Below, piece after piece: positions 34,136 to 45,189 of a DNA stretch of 64,000 nt. The notes beneath the pieces are model-generated. The model was not told where the DNA came from. It was given only the letters and a program-made list of their open reading frames with translations, and searched no databases. This DNA is from Anaspis maculata (taxonomy: Eukaryota; Arthropoda; Insecta; Coleoptera; Scraptiidae): NCBI GenBank assembly GCA_949128115.1, contig OX421967.1:60648855-60712854 (forward strand). Reading direction: 5' to 3'. The position numbers and the translations under genes are program-made. The number at the start of each line of letters is the position of its first letter. The stretch's first letter is position 1.

Positions 34136-37051
34136 TGCTAGTCATTCTGCGGTTTTGCCGAGGGTTTTGCCTATATTCCCATATACTGATTTGACAGTGA
34201 GGTATCTTTGTGCGATTGTGCAAGTCGACCAAGTTTATTACTTGATACTTTTATTGAAAAAGTAGTTCCAGGATTACGCTCACAAGCTTTTACATTTGAT
34301 AACGAGGTTTTGCCAAGTAAACGTATTGCCGAAATGATAATAACTGAGATATAGGCTGTCAAAGTTGAATTGAAAACATTTTTTTTTATTAAACAACTAT
34401 GCACTGATAGTTGTCAGTAACGAATTTATGAGCTGGTAGTAATCAGTTTTGTCGAAATAAGCCGGTGCCGGTGGCGTACCTACATATTGGAGGAGCTCGT
34501 CCTTTTTAACATTTTAACAGTCGATAAAGCTTCAAAACTGGAAGGGTCTTCGTTAAGAGAAACTATTGCAAAGACGCCCAGTAAGAGCCGTTTTAAAATT
34601 TGGAAATAGAATAATTTTGTTCAATCAACTTTCGAGTCGTTTGACCAGTCTTGCCTAGTTTTCGACCATCATTCACTGAACTGATTCTCCATTGAACGAT
34701 AATGAACGCTTTCCATTTAGGACACTCCATGTCGGTTTGTGTCAACACAAGTCAACGACATGACTAGAACACGTTTCGTACGTTTGTGCTACGGATGTCG
34801 TCTTTTACACCACACGGTCGTGCGCAGAAACAGCTGTTAAAACTCGAAAGGTTATTAACGTCATTGACGCGAAAAAAGACGCTTGGAAGCCTTGGAAGAT
34901 TTACTTAGTTCACGTTTACCTAGAAAATGAATTTCGCAAGAATGTAGCACGTAGGGGCATCATAACTCTTTTAACTGGTGCCATTCTGTAAACGATATCT
35001 TCACTATTATTACATTCGGGGGTTGTGACACCCCATAGCAGCTGTCACCATCAAGTACTACTCGTGAATCACCTATTTAGAACCTTCTTGAACCAATTCG
35101 GCTTCAAGCGAGTAGGCATCGGTCACCTAGTAGCTATCGTACTTACTAATTCGTCTGATCTAGCCTTGAAGTCCGAAAAACTTGTTGTGGAAGTAAAGCT
35201 TGATTTGCACCTAGAGCTATTAGAGCAACGTCAAGAGCTTATTTGGTGTTGCGCAAGCGCCTTCAGATGGCACGTTCAAATAACAGAACTAAAGCTAGCT
35301 TCAAGCTGTCAAGAGCCTTAAGCCATGTTTAGCATTTGGCAAGCGCCTTTAGATGACGCTTTCGAAAAAGTGAAGCTGAATTTACAGTACCAAGGTCACA
35401 TTAGTCGTTTGACAGTGAGCGTATCTAAGAAATAGCTCGTTAAAATCATAAAGCTCCATTCACATAATGAAAGTTGAAAAAATCATATTGTCCAGATGAC
35501 GCACACGAAGAACTAAAGCTTGATTCACTGTATGGAAGCTACTGTAGTCATTTTGTCATGTCCGAGCAGTATTTCAATACTCAGTGCAATTTATATTAAA
35601 TGACACATCGAACGGCTGTGAAATGTGACGTTCATATTAAAAATAATGTGTCTTCGGAGTCCGGATAGGTTTTATGAGATGGACTACCATCAAACATTCA
35701 CAAATTGATGATAATATTACCGATTTTGCGTTTTGGAATCGTTCATTATTGAGACGAACGTTCAAACACGCACTGTTTTTCTTGACTTGTAACAAACATA
35801 AATACACGTCAATTATCAGTCGCGTTTGAGTATATCGCCGATTACTACTCGCTGTTTTCGCTCTAGATTTAATACTGCTCCGTCAGTCGACACGCACTTT
35901 GACTGTTATTCCGGGACTTCCCACTGGTTCTTTGGCAAATTCCACATTGAACGCGGAATCTGGCTTCGCGGCGACTCTCGAACAGTCCAACACTTTTGCG
36001 TGTATAACACCAGCGTGTTTTGGGAGCGACATCTTTGTCAATTGGGTAGATGTGTTTTACTCGAGTTTTGAAATCCCCATGCTTTATCAAACGGTCTGGA
36101 GCCTACGCGTATACTCTCGAATGCACTAGTTTGCACGAGAGCTTCGCAACTTGTAACACTGTATCAGAACGGTCCAGAAAGACCGCGTGTGCTCTCGAAT
36201 GCACAACAGCCTCGCAGCTCGTAACGATAAGTTCCGATTATAAACTCAATTGGACTTGGGTAACGCGTTTTTTCTAGCGCAAAATGTCAAATTCAACCGC
36301 TGCCCGCAAGATGTCACTGCATTTGAACGCGAGGGACTTTAGATGAGTAGTTTGCAAAACTAAATCTGATTTTTGGAATGAATAACATTCATCGAGACTG
36401 TAAAGAAATTGGAGCTGTGGAAGCTTTTTTGCATCTTTCGAGTTTTCTGTATGCCAAAACGTGAAGATTTGTTGAACTTTTTTTTTGTTTTGATGTCGGT
36501 CTGTCTGTAAGAGGGTGGGGCGTAGACATGGAAGAAGTTGGATTGGCGGCGAGATCTCTCATTTGAACATATCAGACATTCACAGTCATACTACAGTAGA
36601 ATGGCACACAGCTTGTGTCATCAAATGTCATTTGTCACTTGTCACATCGCTGAGAAGCTACCGAGACGTTCTTTTCAGCAAATATAAAATGAAACTTCAA
36701 TTTTTATTCTGTCAACAATTATTAAGAGACACAAAATCTGATTTGGGTCTCTACATTTATATGCCGATCACGTTTCAAATCCAGTTGAAATAAAAACGCG
36801 CTTGGCCATGTTCCCTAGGGTGTAACGGACGCTGACAGACCAAGTCACGTGAAAACGGGCTTTTTGTGGCGAAGTCCAGTGAGGTTAGGAAATTTTGACA
36901 TGAAATGCCAATTCTGGCGTCTCCTTGCATCATATTCCGCTACAGTGTTGCCTTGGCTGTTATGACTGTTATCTTGTCAGAATGGCAGGTAAGTGACAGA
37001 GTGCCGAGCCGTTCTAGGTTTTAGACACTAGGCCTTCATTTCTGACCATAT
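34136..37051. other. Single-copy intergenic region; no gene recognised
   Basis: It is not duplicated elsewhere in the window. Open frames are short and I recognise none. Two partial internal duplications are visible: GCAAGCGCCTTCAGATGGC (35259) against GGCAAGCGCCTTTAGATGAC (35338), and CTCTCGAATGCAC-containing copies at about 36112 and 36192, near 80 bp apart. 35747-35860 resembles 59565-59690 (see findings). Confidence 0.5.
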
Positions 37052-38638
37052 AGCCCAGGCGCCAGGGAGGAAAAATCAGCTCAATAAGGAAATAATTGTT
37101 TCCTGGCTGGAAACTAGCTTAAAACGATCTGTGTGGCTTAGGTTTTGACATACTAATTTTCCCCCTTTCGGAAATGTCGGCGTCATGTCGCCATCATCAA
37201 CAAGAAGTGCACCAGCGTGGTTTTTGCCGAATATCTTGATTTTGGGCCATCTGACAGCAAAAGATGTAGGAAGTCATCTTGAAACCAATGAAATTCCCTA
37301 CGGAATAGTTTTGAAATAACCTTTCTGCGAGCTGTGGTTTTTGAGATAGAGCTTCTAGAAGCGAGAGGCATTGTCGTAAAAGCTCCATGGCCACTTGACT
37401 TGAAAAACTAAAATGTCGATGTGACAAAAAAAATTTCAAAATGAGATTTCTCGAGAATCCTTCATGCTATAGTTGCGGTGATGGTCTTAAACTCTTTCTC
37501 TTGAACCGCTGATTACGAATATAGAAAAGTCAAAAAAGTCACTTTGTACATACAGGTGTACTGAGGGAATCAAATCAGATCAGAGAAATTTTACATATTT
37601 CTTCGATTAAGCCTATATGCGACACTCTAAGCACCTAACACGAGTCCAATATCAATATGGATTTGCTCTATAAGCTTCACTTAATACACAGAAGAAGTGG
37701 TCAGCTAACAGCTTTACTGTGAAATGTTTTGAAGGCCCTCTGAAATCAACAAAATATTAAAAATTTACAGTACCAAGGAATGTATATAACAGTATATTAT
37801 ATACCAAGGGACCAAAGTGAATTTTTATTTCGGGGATTTGGATTTAAAGAACCCTCGAGCAACAAACTTCACCCAAGGAATCGAAAATTCACTTTGGTTC
37901 CTTGGTATATCATATACTGTTACATACATTTCTTGCTACTGTAAATTTTGATGATTTCAGAGGGCCTTCAAAACATTTTACAGGAAGGCTGTGAGCTGAC
38001 CTCTTCTCAAGTGTATCAAGTGAAGCTTACAGAGCAATGCATATTGATATTGGGCTCGTGATAAGTGCTTGGAGTTTCGCATAGGCTAAATCGAAGAAAT
38101 ATGTCAAATTTCTCTGTTCTGATTTGATTCCCGTAGTACACCCTGTATATGTACAATGTGACGTTTTTGACTTTTCAATATTCGTAATCTACGGTTCAAG
38201 AGGAAGAGTTTAAGACCATCACCGCAACTATAGCATGAAAAATTCTCGAGTAATCTCATTTTGAAATTGTTTTTGTCACATCGACATTTTAGTTTTTCTA
38301 GTCAAGTGGCCATGGAGCTTTTACGACAATGACTCTCGCTTCCAGAAGCTCTCTCTCAAAGACCATAGGTCGCAGAAAAATGATTGAAAGACCAAACTGT
38401 AGGGAATTTCATAGGCTTAAAAAAAAATTCTTATTTCTTTTGCTGTCAGATGACCCAAAATTAAGATATTCGGCAAAAATCACGCTGGTGCACTTCTTGT
38501 TGATGATGGCGACATGACGCCGACATTTCCGAAAGGGGGGAGACTAGTATGTCAAAACCTAGGCTACACAGATCGTTTTGAGCTAGTTTCCAGCCAGGAA
38601 ACAGTTATTTCCTTATTGTTTTCCCTGGCGCCTGGGCT
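37052..38638. mobile_element. 1587-bp foldback element with AGCCCAGGCGCC ends
   Basis: AGCCCAGGCGCCAGGGA at the left and TCCCTGGCGCCTGGGCT at the right; arms continue through CCGACATTTCCGAAAGG and CACTTCTTGTTGATGATGGC. The centre lies near 37840 (ACCAAGGGACCAAAGTGAAT). It interrupts the 3' flank of gene F: the sequence right after it, CAAGGATATCGCCAGAATC, is the usual zinc-finger-gene flank. Mirrored 62-codon frames in the arms (37183-37371, 38329-38517) both end LLMMAT. They follow from the palindrome, though divergence between them is sizeable. Confidence 0.8.
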
Positions 38639-38968
38639 ATCAAGGATATCGCCAGAATCTCACATTTGAGTGGAATTGTCATGCATTTGTTATAGTCTTC
38701 GATACTGTCTGGCTTAATTTTATTTGATATTATGATCATTAAAAAATCTTTTGCATAGGCATAGCGTACGTTTATGTCATTCTCCCTAAAAATTTCCTAA
38801 AATATTTGATCTCGTTCAACTTCCATGTTTCTTTCAATCACCTTGTGCTGCTTGATGACCTTCTTTGTGCGATACTTTTCGTTGGTGTATTCGTAACATG
38901 TTTTGATTTACACAGTCTTTGCGCTCAGTTTGATGGAAGCTTCTGTCACTTTTATGCCACTCAATTTC
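38639..38968. other. 3' flank of gene F, of gene-B type
   Basis: Read on the minus strand it continues the degenerate last finger (EIEWHKSD-like) and then the AAAGAAACATGGAAGTTGAAC block found in the 3' UTR of B, D and G. The other minus-strand genes lack this part. Confidence 0.7.
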
Positions 38969-40215
38969 TTATGGGTTAGCATGTCGTAGAAAGTGTCTGT
39001 TCAAACTGCTTTTATGTCTAGTTTTGAAGGAGCATTTATTGCATTTGTACATATCAACTTCTTCACTGAGAGCATGTGTTAGCATGTGCTTTTTCAAATT
39101 GCCTTTAAATTTAGTTTTAAACAAGCATTCATTGCATTTGAACCAATCAATTTTTTCACTGGAAGCATGTGTCAACATGTGCTGTTTCAAATTGCATTTT
39201 AATCTACTTTTGAACAAGCATTTATCACATTTGTACCAATCAATTTGTTCACTGGAAGCATGTGTTAACATGTGCTGTTTTAAATTGCTGTGTTGCTTCT
39301 TGGTTTGGTAGGAACATTGATCGCATTTTTGCCATTCAATTCCTTCACTGGAAGCATGTGTTAACATGTGGTATTTCAATCCGTATTCATGTTTAGTTTT
39401 GAACGAGCATTTATTGCATTTGTACCAATTGATTTCTTCACTGGGAGCATGTGTTATCATGTGCCGTTTCAAATCGTTCGTTACTTTAGCTCGAAAGGAG
39501 CATTTGTCACAGTTGTACCATTTAATCTGATCTGGATTGGCATGTTTCAGCAAGTGCATTTTCAAACAGTGTTTGTGTTTAGTTTTATACGAACAATTTC
39601 CACAGTTGTACCAGACGATATCTTCAGGATTAGCGTGTTGCGACTTGACATGCCGCTGCAGTGAGGTTCTATGTTTGGTTTTAAAGTAGCACGTCGCACA
39701 ATTATATGTAATCGATGACAGTGCAGCACAGTGGTCTAAATTTCTTTCCGATTTGATTGGCCGAGAAGCATCTTGGCATCCTACTTCTGTAGCTCTTACT
39801 ACCATTTCACAACGGTCGTAATGCTTCGCAGCCGACAGGATAGAGAACGCTTTGAATTTGCAACCCGGAAAACATCCGAATTGTTCACAGTGCCCTTCAT
39901 CTTGATGGACCGTTCCGTCCCCGTTGACTTTGAGCTTGTGTTCTTGAACGCAATGTTCGTATACATCGAGTTGATAGAAACTTTTGAATTTGCACGCATC
40001 GCAACAGTGGAGCTGTGGTTCGAAGATTGCGTGGAACAATTCCGCTTGGTAAACCGTTTCGTGTTGTCTTCGAACGTGATGGTCAAGTTGAAAACTCCAT
40101 TGAGTTTCATAGGGGCATTGTGGACATCTAAGCTTTGCTGCCGTCTCCAGTTGGTTCGACCTACATTTATCAGTGAACTATTAATGTGTAATTAATAAAG
40201 GTACGCAACTTACAT
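38969..40215 (-). CDS. Zinc-finger gene F: C2H2 protein, 397 aa, two exons
   Basis: Exon 2 is 38969-40160; intron 40161-40213 (53 bp); split-start AT 40214-40215. The protein begins MSNQLETAAKLRCPQCP. Eight tandem fingers follow the N-terminal module and resemble gene A, except that finger 8 (CSFKTRHKSSLNRH) and the tail differ: it ends HANP at a TAA where B-type genes continue into the ligand-less final repeat. F therefore keeps an older 3' end than A, C, E, H and I. It is divergent from gene G. The product is probably a nuclear DNA-binding protein with an unknown target. Confidence 0.86.
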
Positions 40216-40632
40216 GATACTTAGATATTGAAATTCCTTGGTCAGACTTCAAAGTTTATAAAAAATTCAGTATCGAATACGGTTGTGTTGATTTGCACTG
40301 GAGGGAGAGGTACCTCAGTACCTATTCACATAAAAAACTGTTATGGTGATAGCGCAGAATTGATAAAATAATCTTGGCTGAAGAAGACTAGTTCACTCCT
40401 GCAACGAGAGGGGGCGTTCAATTTATTACTCACCACATTTCCAGGGGCCACTATACATAAAACGCTCATTGTTTCTCCCTACTGACATCATGTTATCAAT
40501 TCTGTTGAGTGGTTCTTATGATAAGGTATACTTAAGTAATGAGGCACCTTTCCCAAGCGATTCAACATAATCTAATTCGAAACCAAACCTTTCACAAACT
40601 TTGAAGTCTAACGAAGAAAGTCCACAACTGCC
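40216..40632. promoter_or_regulatory. Shared leader/promoter region of divergent genes F and G
   Basis: 417 bp between the split start codons, homologous to 6452-6884. The block at 40378-40465 holds ACGAGAGGGGGCG and CTATACATAAAA. About 15 bp around TTCCATATCACCATGA of the A/B region are missing here. Confidence 0.6.
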
Positions 40633-41909
40633 ATGTAAGTTCTGTACCTATTCATTTTATTATTCAGGTATACATTAACATATCATGTAACAATAAATGT
40701 AGGTCGAACCAACCGGAGACTGCAGCAAGGCTCGGATGTGCACAATGTCCCTATGAAACCGAATGGAGTTTTCAGCTTAACCATCACGTTCGAAGACAAC
40801 ACGAAACGGTTTACCAAGCGGAGTTGTTCCACGCAATCTTCGAACCACAGCTCCACTGTTGCGATGCGTGCAGAGTCAAAAGTTTTTATCAACTCGATGT
40901 ATACGAACATTGCGTTCGAGAACACAAGCCCAAGGTCGATGAGGACGGGACTGACGTCCATCAAGATGACGGGTGTTGTGAACAATTCGGATGCTTCCCG
41001 GGTTGCAAATTCAAAACATTCTCTATTCTGTCTGCTGCGAAGCATCACGACTGCTGTAAAATGGTGGAAAGAGCTACAGATGTAAAATGCCAAGATGCTT
41101 CTCGACCGATCAAATCGGAAAGAAACTCCAACCGCTCTGTTGTAGTGTCATCGAACACATATCATTGTGCTACATGCTTCTATACAACAAAATACAAAGG
41201 ATCTTTGCAGCGGCATGTTATGACGCAACACGCTAAACCTGAAGATATCGTCTGGTACCACTGTGAAAATTGTTCGTATAAAACTAAACAAAAAGACGGT
41301 TTGAAAAAACACTCGCTGAAACATGCCAATCCAGATCATATTAAATGGATCAATTGTGACATATGCTTCTATCAAGCTAAACGAAGCAGCAATTTGAAAC
41401 AGCACATGTTGAGACATGTTTCTAGTGAAGAAGTTGATTGGTTTAAATGCAATGAATGCTTGTACAAAACTAAACATAGAGGCAATTTGAAACCCCACAT
41501 GATAACACATGTCCCCAGTGAAGAAGTTGTTTGGTACAAATGCAACAAGTGCTCATTCAAAACAAAACGTAAACATTGTTTGAAAATTCACTTTCTGCAA
41601 CATGCCAATCCAGACGAAATTGAATGGCAGAAATGCGACAAATGTTCCTATCGAACCAAGAAGCTAAACCGCAATTTAAAAGAGCACATGTTAACACATA
41701 CTCCCATTGATGAAATTGATTGGCACAAATGCAATAAATGCTCGTTCAAAACTAAACGGAAGCGTGCATTGAAGAGGCACCATAATCTGCAACATGCTAA
41801 TATAGAAGAAATTGAATGGCATAAAAGTGACATAAGCTCCCATCAAATTAGGCTGGGAGGATGTGTAGAACCATACATGTTACGAATACAGGTGTCACCA
41901 ACGGTATAA
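40633..41909 (+). CDS. Zinc-finger gene G: C2H2 protein, 402 aa, two exons
   Basis: AT at 40633-40634, intron 40635-40702 (68 bp), exon 2 40703-41909; an in-frame TAA lies eight codons upstream of the split ATG. The N-terminus reads MSNQPETAARLGCAQCP. Residues 1-10 are closer to the minus-strand genes than to B and D, which suggests local gene conversion at the 5' end. It has seven intact fingers, then the ligand-less final repeat, ending RIQVSPTV. A second AG acceptor (TATTCAG, about 40676) is unique to this copy. Candidate polyadenylation signal at 42037-42042. Confidence 0.87.
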
Positions 41910-43940
41910 GTGTCGCAAGGAAGGTTCTTGAGCAGAACAAGAACAACAACAGAAAGAAACATGGAAGTTGAACAATATCAAGCATTCTGGGAAATCTTTG
42001 AGGTGAATAGCATAAGTGTATGCTGTGCTTGGAGCTAATAAAACTTTGAATTAATCAAATCATTAACGAAAATAAAGCAGAAAAATATCAAAAACTACAA
42101 GAAATATATGACAGTTCCACTCAATTGTGATATGTTGACGATATCCTTGACGAAAACTAAATACTTATGGTCCGATAATCATTATTGTGAAGTCTTTCTA
42201 GGCTGAACAGAAATAGCATTTCACGAAACTTACCTGTTCAAGAAAAGTATTCCCAATTTGTTGTTTTGGTCATACTGTTATGAAATTGAATTTTAATAAA
42301 AAGCAGCTGAGTATGTCTCTAGTTCAGTTTAAATCGCTCTACCCAACCGTCTATCCTTTCCACTCCCATACTCACAGGAGCAAGGTATACATTGACATTC
42401 TGACTCGATGATGGTTTTAACAAATCATTCGCTAGTTGTGGCCCACATGATGAGGTGATAACTGCGGCTTTATCCAAAAGAATTTCTCACATGTTACCTT
42501 TGAATACATATTATTTGCAAAACATTCGTTATCACCAGTAATCGACATACTTACCCAAATTAGTTCTATAGCGGTTGTTGACATCAAACGGATTCAGTTT
42601 TTGACAGGTTGAAAATAAGCACTGATTGCAGGGAAATATAACATCATTAGATTGTGTGTATGTTATGACGGCATGGGTTTTGACCAATTAAAAGGGAAGG
42701 AAAGGGGGGGTCTCCTCCTTTCCGGTGACAGAGGATAGTTGTAGCGCTGTTTGAGAGAGTCGGTGCTTTGAGCTTGATCAGATGGTGGACTGAAGTTGGT
42801 CTACCCAAAGGTGAGGTTTCTTCCGCAATCCAGAATGTTCTCACGTAGGTAGTCCTCGAACGTTCTCATTGCGACTACTCTATTCCGGCAAATTCCTGCA
42901 TCTGTTGCTAGTCTAATCGCAAGAGTTCCAGCAGGTTCGTGACTAATCCGACAAGCTGTCGAAGCATCGAACGGCTCTTCCACCGTCTGTACATACCGGG
43001 TGATCATTAATTTGAAAACTATTCACCTGCATTAACTCCTGTTCCCTGGCGAAAACATCTTTGAGCAGAAACGGGTCGATTTTTATATCGAGGGGGACAT
43101 CTGAAGCATACGTTGGCGAATTTCTACCTCCAGCCCCCTTGCCCCAACTCAGTCCAACTTTGAAATTTCGAATGACACAACCCACCTTGCGATTCATCAA
43201 ATTGAAGAGAATGAAATTCTCTTTCTGAGAAAAATATTCTCAATATTTTCAACTGCACCCCCTTTCTCCCTAAAATTTTCTGAATGTCAAATTGATTATT
43301 TTTTACCTCTCAATTCCTTCAATGCAGTCAACATCATTCTGCATAGCATTGAAAGAGAAAATTTTCTATTGAAAAAGTGTTACCCCAATTCACCGTTTCG
43401 CTCCCCCCACTACACCTTGAAAATCTGAAATGACAATACCTACTTTGTGATATATCAAATTTAAGGAAATTGAATTCTCTTCTTGAGAACAATTTTTCCG
43501 AAATTTTCAAAACTCCCTCTTCTCTCCAAAAGTACTCCAAATGTCCAATTTATTGGGAGAGGGGTTGAAAATTCCAAAAAGATTGTTTTCAGGAAGAAAA
43601 TTCAATTTTCTCAAATTTGATGCATCACAAAGTAGGTAATGTTTTGTTGAATTTTGAAGTTGAGGTGGAGGAGAGCAATGGGGTGAATTGTTGTAGCACT
43701 TTTTTACCAAAAATGCCATTTTTTATGCTATTTAGGATGATGCTGGATAAACTGGAGAAAATAGAGGGGTCCAGAATATTGAATGGGACACTCAAAGAAT
43801 TTTTTAAGAGAAAGGGGGGTTGAAAAATTTGAAAATATTTTTTTCAGAAAGAGAATTTGATTGTCTTCAATTTGATGTATCGCATGGTAGGTGGTGTCAT
43901 TTGAGATTTCAAAGTTCGGGTAAGTGGGGGCGGGGGTGCT
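41910..43940. other. Duplicated 3' flank of gene G and repeat block
   Basis: Homologous to 8138-10200. It includes the inverted flank motifs (ATATCCTTGACGAAAACT at 42139) and the CAATTTGATGTATC-type repeat block (about 43200-43920). Similarity stops near 43930. No gene is recognised. Confidence 0.6.
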
Positions 43941-45010
43941 GAAGATAGATATTTGCTACTGTATATTTTGAATGTCCCCCTCGATATAAAAATTGACCTG
44001 TTCTTGGTCGAAGACATTTTCGCTATGAATCCGGAGTAATTGCAGATGGATAGTTTTCAAATGATCACCCGGTATGTGTGGCTCACATTGAAGCCCGAGT
44101 CTCCAGCAAATAGCTAATTGACTTGGCTTTCCGGAATGACGAATACCTAACCCTTGAAGCGATCGTTTCCTTGAGAACTTAACGCTTTTTGGAGACAATA
44201 CCTTCGTTAAAATTTGCTGGAACAGCTGGAAGCCACTGCTACTGGAATTTAATGCTTGCATTCAGGTTAGATGTAATGAACTTGACTTAGTTCTAGTGTG
44301 CCAATTGGATTAATCCATCATCTAAATACAAAAGCCATTTTTGGCTCAATTTTCACCAAAATTGGATTTATCACGTTTTGCGTGCTTGCTTCTCATTTGC
44401 CGTACGGACAATTTCTCGCAAGAATAATGACACAGCAAGTGTACAAAGGAGCAATTGAGAACTTGAATCACAAGGAGGGCTTCTTTCACTTGAAGATACA
44501 AAAGGATCCAATATTAGGGCATGGAAGAACAATGAACACAAGGCTGATTTCTTGGATTTCTGGAAGCCACGAGAAGACACCAGCTGTCTTTGCTCCAAAC
44601 ACGACATAAAGACAATAGGAGGCTTACTGGAGTTCTGGAAGCTAAGAAAATATAGTTAAAAGGGTACTGGCTCAGCAGGGCTTGAAACGAAACATGAAGA
44701 CCAAGTTACAATAGGGTCCAATAGAGCTTTGAATCACAAAGGAAGAAAGTTTACTAGGAGTAAAAAACTTGTTGAAGGCACAAGGGGGCTCATCAGGGCT
44801 CTTAAAAACACATGAAAACACAAGAGAGACAGACAGGACTCCGGATAGCACACAATGACACAAATTCCCTTACCAAAGCTCCGAAAGCTCAGAAAACATG
44901 TGAGGAAGTTGAGCAGGGTTTCAAACGACTTCAAAGACAAAAGCAGCAGAACCAGTAGGGTTCTGATGAGCTCAAGAAGCGGACAAAGATCTAAATAGAG
45001 TTCCGGAGGT
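43941..45010. other. Single-copy DNA grading into a degenerate CACAAG-rich array
   Basis: From about 44430 the + strand is A/G-rich with spaced motifs such as GAACACAAGG, GCACAAGGGGG and ACACAAGAGAGAC. These read as the complement of the CTTGTGTC array that begins at 45190, so the array changes orientation near 45.1 kb. No gene is recognised; several 60-100 codon frames follow from the array composition. Confidence 0.5.
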
Positions 45011-45102
45011 CACGAAAAAAAACAAGGCTATCGGCTAGAGCTACGACGTGGATTCAAATACCAACTTAGCTTTCTGCAAGGAGACGCCGGGAACGAGGCA
45101 GG

Positions 45103-45176
45103 ACAACTTGACGCCGCCGACTTGACGCCGGCCATCTTGACGCGAGACAACTTGACGCGGCACAACTTGACGCTAG
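45103..45176. repeat. CTTGACGC tandem cluster, five units of about 15 bp
   Basis: ACTTGACGCCGCC, ACTTGACGCCGGCC, ATCTTGACGCGAGAC, ACTTGACGCGGCAC, ACTTGACGCTAG follow one another directly. GC content is far above the flanks. A related cluster is at 46626-46760. Confidence 0.85.
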
Positions 45177-45189
45177 AAGTTATTATAAT

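Noticed and set aside
37183..37371. 62-codon mirrored frames ending LLMMAT in the two arms of the foldback element
   Set aside because: Mirroring follows from the palindrome, and the two differ at many residues without a clear conservative pattern; not called as genes.
44298..44609. 103-codon plus-strand frame beginning MPIGLIHHL
   Set aside because: It crosses from single-copy DNA into the CACAAG-rich array; no domain or splice evidence.
45103..45176. CRISPR-like array reading of the CTTGACGC cluster
   Set aside because: The units abut without unique spacers of constant length, and the genome is eukaryotic.
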